A stretch of DNA of 12,954 bases, taken from Oxalobacteraceae bacterium UBA4003. GTDB lineage: Bacteria > Pseudomonadota > Gammaproteobacteria > Burkholderiales > Burkholderiaceae_D. Made by a program: the position numbers and the translations under genes. The stretch spans positions 1 through 12,954 of the forward strand of contig DGBN01000066.1 of the NCBI GenBank assembly GCA_002384815.1, written 5' to 3'. Each line of letters starts with the position of its first letter. The stretch's first letter is position 1. The notes below the pieces were generated by a model. The model was not told the DNA's origin. It searched no databases and worked only from the letters and a program-made list of their open reading frames with translations. This document shows positions 7,199 to 12,954 of the stretch, piece after piece.

Positions 7199-7261
7199 GG
7201 CAAGGTCTCGGTGAAATTCAGGGCAAATCGCGGACAATCCGACGCGTTTTTCTCACGCCAC

Positions 7262-7267
7262 TATAAT
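7262..7267 (+). promoter_or_regulatory. Candidate sigma-70 -10 box for ygfZ
   Basis: A perfect TATAAT lies at 7262-7267, with CCGACG (3 of 6 matches to TTGACA) 17 bases upstream at 7239-7244. Transcription would begin near 7274 and give a leader of about 50 bases before the ygfZ ATG at 7324. The weak -35 leaves this uncertain. Confidence 0.5.
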
Positions 7268-7279
7268 CAGACCCTAATG

Positions 7280-7307
7280 ATAATAGCGGAACCGCTGATT
7301 GCTCCAA
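7280..7307 (-). promoter_or_regulatory. Candidate sigma-70 promoter for the mltG operon
   Basis: On the minus strand TTGGAG (7307-7302) and TATTAT (7285-7280) are separated by 16 bases; the -10 matches 5 of 6 and the -35 only 3 of 6. The spacer holds a small inverted repeat, AGCGG-AA-CCGCT (7285-7296). Transcription would start near 7273 and overlap the divergent ygfZ promoter. Plausible, not strong. Confidence 0.4.
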
Positions 7308-7323
7308 CTTATTGATTGAAATT

Positions 7324-8382
7324 ATGACTACATGGTTGAATTTTCTGGCTGATCAGGGCGCGCAATTCAGCACGCCAGCCAACGTTGAAGCGGTACCTGA
7401 GCTTCTGCATTTTGGCGTACGGATGCCGTCTGAAACGCCGCGCACCGATTTTGTCGCCCCCATGACCAATCTGGGCCTGATCGCCGCCAGCGGCGACGAG
7501 GCCGCTCATTTTCTGCACAGCCAGTTGACCAGCGATGTCGAACATCTGGAGACCGGCGCAGCGCGACTGGCCGGCTATTGCTCCCCCAAAGGCCGGCTGC
7601 TGGCAAGTCTGCTGATCTGGAAAACCGCCGACGGCATCATGCTGCAACTGCCACGCGAACTGCAGGCGGGCGTACAAAAACGCCTGCAAATGTTTGTGCT
7701 GCGTGCCAAGGCCAAGCTCATCGATGCAACAGAAAATCACGTGATGCTTGGCCTCGCCGGCCCGGCGGCAGTCAGCTTGCTGCAACAGTGGTTTCCTGTC
7801 TTGCCTGCAGCGATTTACGACAAGGCCGAATCTGCCGCCGGCACCCTGATCCGTCATCCCGATGCATTTGGTAGTACGCGTTACCAATGGATCACCACTG
7901 CGGTGCAGGCTGTGGAAGCATGGCCCCGATTGACGGCAGTGCTGCAGGCGGCCGGCACAGCGGCGTGGCAGCTGGCGGAAATCAATGGCGGCGTGCCGCA
8001 CATCGGCAGTGCCACCCAGGAAAAATTCGTTCCGCAAATGATCAATTTTGAATTGATAGGCGGCGTGAACTTCAGGAAAGGTTGCTATCCCGGCCAGGAA
8101 ATCGTCGCCCGCAGCCAGTACCTCGGCAAGCTCAAGCGCCGCATGCTGCATGCGAGCGTGAAGGCGGCAAGCGCTGCGCCCGGAACTGAAATTTTTTCCG
8201 TCAACGATCCCGAACAACCATGCGGCATGGTCGTCAATGCCGAGCGTGTGAATGCGCAGGAAATCGCCTGCCTGGTCGAGATCAAACTGGCGGCGGCAGA
8301 ATCCGAAGTACGACTGGGTTCAGCGCAAGGCCCGACACTGTCTTTCCAGCCCTTGCCTTATCCTTTGACTGATCCGGCCTGA
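7324..8382 (+). CDS. ygfZ: tRNA-modifying/Fe-S cluster maintenance protein YgfZ (folate-binding)
   Basis: This 352-residue protein belongs to the YgfZ/IBA57/GcvT-like family. It carries the family signature KGCYPGQEIVARSQY at residues 252-266, with the invariant cysteine at about 254 and the following LGKLKRR. In E. coli YgfZ binds folate and is needed for full activity of several Fe-S enzymes such as MiaB; the cysteine is the critical residue. I chose ATG at 7324 over a TTG at 7312, because the latter only adds IEI-like residues and neither has a better Shine-Dalgarno. It is divergent from mltG and heads a plus-strand group with a DUF4936 gene and an NRDE-family gene. Several motifs agree, so the family call is firm; the precise Fe-S client proteins here are unknown. 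Confidence 0.93.
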   Translation: MTTWLNFLADQGAQFSTPANVEAVPELLHFGVRMPSETPRTDFVAPMTNLGLIAASGDEAAHFLHSQLTSDVEHLETGAARLAGYCSPKGRLLASLLIWKTADGIMLQLPRELQAGVQKRLQMFVLRAKAKLIDATENHVMLGLAGPAAVSLLQQWFPVLPAAIYDKAESAAGTLIRHPDAFGSTRYQWITTAVQAVEAWPRLTAVLQAAGTAAWQLAEINGGVPHIGSATQEKFVPQMINFELIGGVNFRKGCYPGQEIVARSQYLGKLKRRMLHASVKAASAAPGTEIFSVNDPEQPCGMVVNAERVNAQEIACLVEIKLAAAESEVRLGSAQGPTLSFQPLPYPLTDPA

Positions 8383-8417
8383 GCAACGTCGCAATGCTCC
8401 AGAACACACAACAAACG

Positions 8418-8705
8418 ATGGACCTCTATATTTATTACCGGGTACCGCTTGCCGACACCACACTCTTTCTGGCAGAAGTGTCGGAGTTGCAGGATAATCT
8501 GGCGCACCTGTACACGGTTCGTACCGCGCTCAAGCGCCGCCCCGTCGCGCAGGACGGCATGCATACGTGGATGGAAGTGTATCTGGACGTGGATGAAGAT
8601 TTTCCAGTCAGGCTGGAGCAAGCCGTTGCGGCAAGCAAGCTGCCGTCGCTCATCGACGGCAAACGCCACACGGAACAATTTCTGGATTTATCCTTATGTG
8701 CTTAA
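8418..8705 (+). CDS. DUF4936 family protein
   Basis: A 95-residue small soluble protein without signal or membrane segment. It begins MDLYIYYRV, has a central TWMEVYLDVDEDF (residues 50-62) and ends with RHTEQFLDLSLCA (83-95); these features fit DUF4936, a family of unknown function known to me from betaproteobacteria. The start could also be the ATG at 8394 (eight more residues, LQNTQQT-rich), but the family begins directly with MDLY, so 8418 is preferred; no clear Shine-Dalgarno precedes either. It starts 35 bases after the ygfZ stop and its 3' end overlaps the next gene by 10 bases, so all three are probably co-transcribed. No function can be given from the sequence. Confidence 0.85.
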   Translation: MDLYIYYRVPLADTTLFLAEVSELQDNLAHLYTVRTALKRRPVAQDGMHTWMEVYLDVDEDFPVRLEQAVAASKLPSLIDGKRHTEQFLDLSLCA

Positions 8706-9475
8706 TCGTCTTTGCCTGGCAGATAATGCCGAATATGCCTTTGCTTGCAGCCGGCAATCGCGACGAATTCTACGATCGCCCGGCCAGCCCGGCCGGGTGG
8801 TGGCATGACCATCCGCAGATTTATGCCGGACGCGATCTGCAAGGCGGCGGCACATGGATGGGTATCACACGCGACGGACGCTTTGCTGCGATCACGAATA
8901 TTCGCGCACCGTCCGAGAGTCGTCCGGATGCGCCTACGCGCGGCAATCTGGTATTGAATTATCTGGCCGGAACAGCAACGCCAAACGACTACTTAGAAGA
9001 AATTTCTCCCCGTGCTGCCGACTACAACGGCTTCAATCTGTTGATAGGCAATCAGAATGAATTAATCTGGTATTCCAATCGCGGCGAAAAAGACGAGCGC
9101 AATGGCAAGCCTATGAAACCCGGCATGTATGGCCTCTCGAACTCGCTGCTGGATTGCACATGGCCCAAGGTCGTCAGCGCCAAGGCGGAGTTTGCCAGTC
9201 TGTTGTGCCAGGGAGCGCCGGAAGACGCATTCTTTGAAATGCTGTCCGACACTACCTGCGCTTCGGATTGCCGATTGCCTAAAACCGGTGTCAGTGTGGA
9301 GCGCGAACGTTTGTTGTCTGCCGTTTGCATCACCTCTCCCGATTACGGCACACGCGTATCGACGCTGGTCAAATTGCAAACGGATCAGGCACCGCTATTA
9401 TTGGAGCGCCCGACAGTAGCGATGCCGCCCGTGCCGGAGCGCATACATCGCGGGCATTGCACAAAAGGATTTTGA
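8696..9475 (+). CDS. NRDE/TANGO2 family protein
   Basis: A 259-residue protein of the NRDE family (Pfam Transport and Golgi organisation 2). It begins MCLIVFAW and has AGNRDEF (residues 19-25) that gives the family its name, AGRDLQGGGTWMGITRDGRF (44-63), TRGNLVLNYL (81-90), YGLSNS (145-150) and WPKV (156-159). The Cys directly after the start Met is conserved and suggests an N-terminal-nucleophile hydrolase-like fold, though no reaction is established. Eukaryotic TANGO2 and its nematode homologue have been linked to heme export or trafficking. The ATG at 8696 lies inside the DUF4936 gene (10-base overlap), which suggests coupled translation. Being next to ygfZ, an Fe-S maintenance gene, is suggestive of a shared iron/heme role, but that is inference. 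Confidence 0.93.
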   Translation: MCLIVFAWQIMPNMPLLAAGNRDEFYDRPASPAGWWHDHPQIYAGRDLQGGGTWMGITRDGRFAAITNIRAPSESRPDAPTRGNLVLNYLAGTATPNDYLEEISPRAADYNGFNLLIGNQNELIWYSNRGEKDERNGKPMKPGMYGLSNSLLDCTWPKVVSAKAEFASLLCQGAPEDAFFEMLSDTTCASDCRLPKTGVSVERERLLSAVCITSPDYGTRVSTLVKLQTDQAPLLLERPTVAMPPVPERIHRGHCTKGF

Positions 9476-9547
9476 ATAAGCAGTGAACCTACCCTGGTTT
9501 CGCCTTCAGCGTCTCAGACTGGCACGCAGCAATTCACGGATGGGGGA

Positions 9548-9994
9548 TCACGCTGGCGTCATTTTTTTCACCACATCGGTACGACGAATGAATTTGAAGG
9601 TACCGCTGGCCTTGGCCACCAGTTTGTCGCCGTTCCACAATTCTCCTTCGCAAAAATAAATACTGGTCGATGCATGCACGACCTTGCCCTTTGCCAGCAG
9701 GCGGCATCCTGTTGTTCCGCCCGGTTGCATGAAGCTGGTTTTCATCTCTATCGTCACACCGCCGCGGATATCCGGTTGCATCGAACGTCCGGCCAGCGAC
9801 ATCACATTGTCCAGCATCGTCATGAGCACTCCGCCATGCGCAACCTGCCAGCCATTCAGATGATGGGCCTGCAGGATCAATTCGACTTGTGCCTGGCCAC
9901 CGCCGGATTCGACCACATGGATGCCGAGCTCCTGCAGGAATGGAATCAGGGGTGCGGCTGCATGGGCAGCCGGGCTATGGGATGGATTCGTCAT
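9548..9994 (-). CDS. PaaI-family hotdog-fold thioesterase
   Basis: A 148-residue hotdog thioesterase, probably acting on acyl- or aryl-CoA in the cytoplasm. The core motif NGWQVAHGGVLMTMLDNVMS (residues 47-66) contains the HGG turn (53-55) and an Asp (62) at the position used for catalysis in PaaI-type enzymes. ARG-like GRSM (69-72) and GGVTIEMKTSFMQPG (78-92) also fit the fold. The N-terminal 14 residues are Ala/His/Pro-rich and not conserved-looking. It is a single gene, convergent with the NRDE gene (72 bases apart, no clear terminator between) and divergent from the transporter. A good promoter and a palindrome lie just upstream (10012-10051), suggesting it is regulated on its own. The substrate is unknown: phenylacetate genes are not present in the window. 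Confidence 0.9.
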   Translation of the reverse strand: MTNPSHSPAAHAAAPLIPFLQELGIHVVESGGGQAQVELILQAHHLNGWQVAHGGVLMTMLDNVMSLAGRSMQPDIRGGVTIEMKTSFMQPGGTTGCRLLAKGKVVHASTSIYFCEGELWNGDKLVAKASGTFKFIRRTDVVKKMTPA

Positions 9995-10011
9995 GGGTAC
10001 TTTTTATCTGC

Positions 10012-10027
10012 AAAATGGCGCCATTTT
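10012..10027. promoter_or_regulatory. Perfect 16-bp palindrome, operator candidate for the thioesterase gene
   Basis: AAAATGGCGCCATTTT is a perfect palindrome with no spacer, so it is better suited to bind a dimeric regulator than to form an RNA hairpin. It lies 18 bases upstream of the minus-strand thioesterase ATG and covers five bases of the predicted -10 box plus the expected transcription start. The bound protein is unknown. Confidence 0.6.
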
Positions 10028-10051
10028 AGAACCATCCGTATCACACGCCAA
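10023..10051 (-). promoter_or_regulatory. Sigma-70 promoter for the thioesterase gene
   Basis: On the minus strand TTGGCG (10051-10046; 4 of 6) and TAAAAT (10028-10023; 5 of 6) have the ideal 17-base spacing. Transcription would start near 10016, about 22 bases before the ATG. The -10 overlaps the 16-bp palindrome at 10012-10027. Confidence 0.6.
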
Positions 10052-10109
10052 ACTTATGCAGAAATTTTTCGCCTGCGCTCGCCATGAAAACGCTGCCATG
10101 ACAGGGGTT

Positions 10110-10193
10110 CAAGTATCAAAAAACAGTGTTTTAGTCATTTGCATATGTAAGCATTACGTAAGTTTAATGCAAGTATCCCGTAAGGTTTTAGTC
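10110..10193 (+). repeat. Two-part direct repeat in the transporter leader
   Basis: CAAGTATC followed by GTTTTAGTC occurs twice: 10110-10117 with 10128-10136, and 10170-10177 with 10185-10193. The two copies begin exactly 60 bases apart, with inner gaps of 10 and 7 bases. Between and within them GTAAG occurs three times (10147, 10158, 10180), at 11- and 22-base steps, i.e. on one helix face. This may be a cluster of regulator sites for the transporter gene. Confidence 0.5.
10139..10168 (+). promoter_or_regulatory. Weak candidate promoter of the transporter gene, with inverted repeat
   Basis: TTGCAT (10139-10144) and TTTAAT (10163-10168) are 18 bases apart; both are imperfect matches to sigma-70 boxes. 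The -10 overlaps an inverted repeat GCATTA-N8-TAATGC (10151-10170). The leader would be about 90 bases. Other A/T-rich stretches in this region could serve instead. Confidence 0.3.
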
Positions 10194-10242
10194 GCACACT
10201 CGACTCGCTTACCCAATACAAGGAATGTGCACACGCATTCTG

Positions 10243-10256
10243 TTAATAATTATTAA
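10243..10256. repeat. 14-bp A/T palindrome abutting the transporter Shine-Dalgarno
   Basis: TTAATAATTATTAA is a perfect palindrome; its last two A are the first bases of the ribosome-binding sequence AAGGAG. It could be a protein site or an A/U hairpin that slightly affects ribosome access, or a chance A/T-rich leader. Confidence 0.4.
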
Positions 10257-10260
10257 GGAG
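10255..10260 (+). promoter_or_regulatory. Strong Shine-Dalgarno that fixes the transporter start
   Basis: AAGGAG at 10255-10260 lies six bases before the ATG at 10267, near-ideal spacing. It decides for this ATG over an upstream in-frame start at 10225, which would add 14 residues not typical of the family. Confidence 0.85.
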
Positions 10261-10266
10261 ACGAGC

Positions 10267-11931
10267 ATGGTCACAGTAGCGACAGCCGGACGCAACGGCA
10301 TTACCCCGGAGGAACGTAAAGTTATTTTTGCTTCCTCTCTGGGCACTGTATTTGAATGGTATGACTTTTATCTGTACGGTTCACTGGCAGCCATTATTGC
10401 CAAACAGTTTTTTGCCGGTACCGATCCCAACACAGCGTTCATCTTTGCGCTGCTGGCATTCGCGGCCGGTTTTCTCGTGCGACCGTTCGGCGCTATTGTA
10501 TTTGGCCGTCTGGGTGACATGATAGGTCGTAAATACACCTTCCTGGTCACGATCGTGATCATGGGTGCCTCGACCTTCATCGTCGGCTTGCTGCCAAACT
10601 ATGCTTCGATTGGTCTCGCCGCTCCTGTGATCCTGATCATTCTGCGTATCTTGCAGGGTCTGGCTCTGGGCGGGGAATACGGCGGCGCAGCTACTTATGT
10701 CGCTGAACATTCACCGCACGGCAAGCGTGGCGCATTCACATCGTGGATTCAGACCACTGCAACCATGGGCTTGTTCATGTCGCTGCTGGTGATTCTGGGC
10801 ACCCGTACTGCCGTCGGCGAAGAAGCATTTGCCGATTGGGGCTGGCGCATTCCGTTCCTGCTTTCGGTTTTCCTGCTGGGCATTTCGGTATGGATACGCC
10901 TGTCGATGGCTGAATCACCAGCATTTCTGAAAATGAAAGCGGAAGGCAAAACTTCCAAGGCACCATTGACTGAAGCGTTTGCAAAATGGGGCAACCTGAA
11001 AATCGTTATCCTGGCGCTGATCGGCCTGACCGCAGGTCAAGCCGTGGTCTGGTATACCGGCCAGTTTTATGCCCTGTTCTTCCTCACGCAAACACTGAAG
11101 GTAGACGGAGCAACTGCCAACATCCTGATCGCAGTCTCATTATTGCTGGCAACACCCTTCTTCGTGATCTTCGGTACGCTATCCGATAAAATCGGACGCA
11201 AGCCTATCATCATGGCCGGTTGCCTGATTGCTGCACTGACCTACTTCCCTATCTTCAGCGGCTTGACACACTATGCCAATCCCGCGCTGGAAGCTGCATT
11301 GAAAGATGCACCAGTGGTGGTTACTGCCGATCCGGCAACCTGCCAATTCCAGTTCAACCCGACCGGCACCAAGAAATTCACGTCGTCATGCGACATCGTG
11401 AAAGGGAAACTGGCTGCTGCTTCGGTTGCCTACTCGAATGAGGACGCAGCACCAGGCACAGTGGCAACGGTCAAGGTAGGCGATACCCTGCTGACGTCTT
11501 ACGACGCCAAAGGTTTGTCGAAAGAAGATGCTGCAGCGAAGGACAAGGTCTTCTCGAAAGAGCTGAGCGATGCCATCAAGGCGCACGGTTACCCAACCAA
11601 GGCAGATCCGGAACAGATCAACTATGGCATGACGCTGTTGCTGCTGTTCATCCTCGTGATTTACGTGACGATGGTGTACGGCCCGATTGCCGCCATGCTG
11701 GTTGAAATGTTCCCGACCCGTATCCGCTACACGTCGATGTCGCTGCCGTATCACATCGGTAACGGCTGGTTCGGCGGCTTGCTGCCAACCACGGCATTTG
11801 CACTGGTGGCCTTCAAGGGCGATATTTACTACGGTCTCTGGTATCCGATCATCATTGCACTGATGACCTTCGTCATCGGCATGATCTTCGTTCGTGAAAC
11901 CAAGGACAATGATATCTACGCCAACGATTAA
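10267..11931 (+). CDS. MFS transporter, metabolite:H+ symporter (MHS) type, with extended periplasmic loop
   Basis: A 554-residue inner-membrane transporter. FEWYDFYLYG (residues 29-38) in helix 1 and GGEYGGAATYVAE (135-147) are hallmarks of the MHS group (ProP, KgtP, ShiA, citrate carriers). The MFS loop motif appears twice, GRLGDMIGRK (80-89) after helix 2 and GTLSDKIGRK (303-312) after helix 8, so about twelve helices are expected. The family is usually 430-500 residues long; the excess is a hydrophilic stretch of about 120 residues (335-453) between helices 9 and 10, on the periplasmic side, with two cysteines (359 and 375) that could form a disulphide. The substrate is unknown, though a carboxylate or zwitterion with protons is likely for the group. 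It is monocistronic, with a strong Shine-Dalgarno, a repeat-rich leader and its own terminator. Confidence 0.92.
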   Translation: MVTVATAGRNGITPEERKVIFASSLGTVFEWYDFYLYGSLAAIIAKQFFAGTDPNTAFIFALLAFAAGFLVRPFGAIVFGRLGDMIGRKYTFLVTIVIMGASTFIVGLLPNYASIGLAAPVILIILRILQGLALGGEYGGAATYVAEHSPHGKRGAFTSWIQTTATMGLFMSLLVILGTRTAVGEEAFADWGWRIPFLLSVFLLGISVWIRLSMAESPAFLKMKAEGKTSKAPLTEAFAKWGNLKIVILALIGLTAGQAVVWYTGQFYALFFLTQTLKVDGATANILIAVSLLLATPFFVIFGTLSDKIGRKPIIMAGCLIAALTYFPIFSGLTHYANPALEAALKDAPVVVTADPATCQFQFNPTGTKKFTSSCDIVKGKLAAASVAYSNEDAAPGTVATVKVGDTLLTSYDAKGLSKEDAAAKDKVFSKELSDAIKAHGYPTKADPEQINYGMTLLLLFILVIYVTMVYGPIAAMLVEMFPTRIRYTSMSLPYHIGNGWFGGLLPTTAFALVAFKGDIYYGLWYPIIIALMTFVIGMIFVRETKDNDIYAND

Positions 11932-11967
11932 GCGTCATTAGTCTTCCATTCGAGCAAACTTCGAATC

Positions 11968-12000
11968 AAAACTGCCAGAAATTTCTGGCAGTTTTTTTTT
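11968..12000 (+). terminator. Intrinsic terminator after the transporter gene
   Basis: The 28 bases at 11968-11995 are a perfect inverted repeat (arms AAAACTGCCAGAAA and its complement), giving a long stem with a minimal A/T loop, followed by T up to 12000 (nine T in a row). It lies 37 bases after the transporter stop and separates it from purT. Confidence 0.92.
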
Positions 12001-12119
12001 GCTTTATCGATTCAAATATTGCCTGATGCAAAACATATGGCAGCAATAATTTGCGCTGTCCAAATCGATCAGGATTTGCTATTGTCGGGATGCCAATAAA
12101 ATATTCTTGTACACAATAC

Positions 12120-12135
12120 GGGTACTCGCGTACCC
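12120..12135 (+). promoter_or_regulatory. Small inverted repeat in the purT leader
   Basis: GGGTAC-TCGC-GTACCC forms a perfect 6-bp stem with a 4-base loop, 15 bases before the purT ATG. It may be an operator or a short mRNA hairpin next to the start. The rest of the gap 12001-12150 is A/T-rich and must hold the purT promoter, but I see no convincing pair of boxes. Confidence 0.4.
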
Positions 12136-12150
12136 ATAGAATTTCCTCCC

Positions 12151-12954
12151 ATGAATAAAAGCAATACAATCTCCCGTATCGGCACTCCCCTCACTCGCAG
12201 CGCCACCAAGGTCATGCTGCTGGGCTCCGGCGAATTGGGCAAGGAAGTCATCATTTCATTACAGCGTCTGGGCATTGAAGTGATTGCAGTAGATCGCTAC
12301 GCCAACGCGCCTGGTCACCAAGTCGCACATCGTGCTTATGTAATCGACATGACCGACGGCGTGGCACTATCCGCATTGATCAATCAGGAAAAACCGGATC
12401 TGGTGGTGCCGGAAATCGAGGCCATTGCTACCGCGACCCTGCTCGAAATGGAAAATGCCGGCAACGTGCGCGTGATTCCCACCGCGCGTGCAGCGTGGCT
12501 GACAATGGATAGAGAAGGCATACGCCGGCTGGCAGCGGAAGAATTGGGTGTCGCCACTTCGCCTTATCGTTTTGCCGACAGCCTGAAGGAACTCAAGGCC
12601 GGTTGCGCCGAAATCGGCTATCCCTGCGTAGTCAAACCGGTAATGTCTTCGTCCGGCAAAGGCCAGTCGAAATTGAACAGTTCCGACGATATTGAAGCAG
12701 CATGGGATTGCGCTGCCGCCGGCGGACGCGTCGATACCGGACGTGTGATCGTCGAAGGCTTTATCGATTTCGATTACGAAGTTACCTTGCTGACCGTACG
12801 CGCCATCGGTGCCGACGGCGAAACGCGCACGCATTTCTGCGAACCTATCGGTCACCTGCAAGTCAACGGCGACTATGTGGAATCCTGGCAGCCGCAAGCC
12901 ATGCATCCCGGCGCGCTGCAGAAAGCACACGACATCGCAAAAAAAGTAAGCGAC
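12151..12954 (+). CDS. purT: Formate-dependent phosphoribosylglycinamide formyltransferase PurT, N-terminal part (3' end outside window)
   Basis: The frame is open from ATG 12151 to the right edge (268 residues). PurT is an ATP-grasp enzyme that makes formyl-GAR from GAR, formate and ATP, the third step of purine synthesis, without folate. Seen in order: KVMLLGSGELGKEV (residues 20-33, N-terminal substrate-binding domain), IAVDRYANAPGHQVAHRAYV (45-64), VPEIEAIAT (86-94), TMDREGIRRLAAEEL (117-131), YPCVVKPVMSSSGKGQS (155-171, ATP-binding loop), GRVIVEGFIDFDYEVTLLTV (196-215) and ESWQPQ (243-248). The full enzyme is usually near 400 residues, so about a third is missing. The start agrees with the family, but the leader just before it is pyrimidine-rich (TTTCCTCCC) with no Shine-Dalgarno. 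It is separated from the transporter by a terminator and so has its own promoter. Confidence 0.96.
   Translation, partial: MNKSNTISRIGTPLTRSATKVMLLGSGELGKEVIISLQRLGIEVIAVDRYANAPGHQVAHRAYVIDMTDGVALSALINQEKPDLVVPEIEAIATATLLEMENAGNVRVIPTARAAWLTMDREGIRRLAAEELGVATSPYRFADSLKELKAGCAEIGYPCVVKPVMSSSGKGQSKLNSSDDIEAAWDCAAAGGRVDTGRVIVEGFIDFDYEVTLLTVRAIGADGETRTHFCEPIGHLQVNGDYVESWQPQAMHPGALQKAHDIAKKVSD

Noticed and set aside
6401..7315. 304-codon plus-strand open frame opposite mltG
   Set aside because: It is a shadow of mltG, with no domain and no ribosome-binding sequence.
7309..8217. 302-codon minus-strand open frame opposite ygfZ
   Set aside because: It is a shadow; it also starts deep within ygfZ and has no plausible family.
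9476..9547. Possible terminator between the converging NRDE and thioesterase genes
   Set aside because: I found no stem of useful length followed by T in either direction.
11966..12169. Small minus-strand open frame in the gap before purT
   Set aside because: It covers the transporter terminator and the purT start, and has no family or ribosome site.
1..12954. Mobile elements, CRISPR arrays, defence systems, prophage genes, RNA genes
   Set aside because: I looked for long repeats, regularly spaced repeats, transposase or integrase motifs and cloverleaf-like stretches and saw none; the genes are typical core functions.

Overview
The window looks like core chromosome of a betaproteobacterium in the order Burkholderiales. 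The protein sequences and gene order resemble Oxalobacteraceae of the Herminiimonas/Janthinobacterium type; this is judged from family resemblance, and no database was searched. GC is moderate, genes are tightly packed, and I see no tRNA, rRNA, insertion sequence, integrase, CRISPR array or plasmid/phage gene. The two longest non-coding stretches are about 270 and 220 bases.

Layout. (1) 1-2418, plus strand: a molybdenum cofactor block, the 3' end of moaA, then mobA and moeA (ATGA overlap), ending at a bidirectional terminator. (2) 7198-2563, minus strand: a compact six-gene run mltG-tmk-holB-pilZ-tatD-ankyrin protein. This is the well-known yceG-tmk-holB-ycfH neighbourhood of gamma- and betaproteobacteria, with pilZ between holB and tatD as in Pseudomonas. 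It joins cell-wall synthesis, dTTP supply, the polymerase III clamp loader, type IV pilus assembly and a TatD nuclease. It shares the terminator of the moeA side. (3) 7324-9475, plus strand, divergent from mltG: ygfZ, a DUF4936 gene and an NRDE/TANGO2-family gene, the last two overlapping by 10 bases. (4) 9994-9548, minus strand: a PaaI-type hotdog thioesterase with a good sigma-70 promoter whose -10 lies in a perfect 16-bp palindrome. (5) 10267-11931, plus strand: a monocistronic MFS transporter of the metabolite:H+ symporter type with an unusually long periplasmic loop, closed by a strong terminator. (6) 12151 to the right edge: the 5' part of purT.

Functionally these are mostly housekeeping genes. 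Three of them touch Fe-S or heme biology (MoaA as a 4Fe-4S radical SAM enzyme, YgfZ in Fe-S maintenance, and the NRDE/TANGO2 family linked to heme handling). Two use formate or folate one-carbon chemistry (PurT, YgfZ).

I did not find a convincing undescribed multi-gene system. The parts most worth a second look are the palindromic operator candidate before the thioesterase, the repeat-rich leader before the transporter and its extra periplasmic domain, the exported ankyrin protein at the end of the replication/cell-wall operon, and the ygfZ-DUF4936-NRDE cluster.
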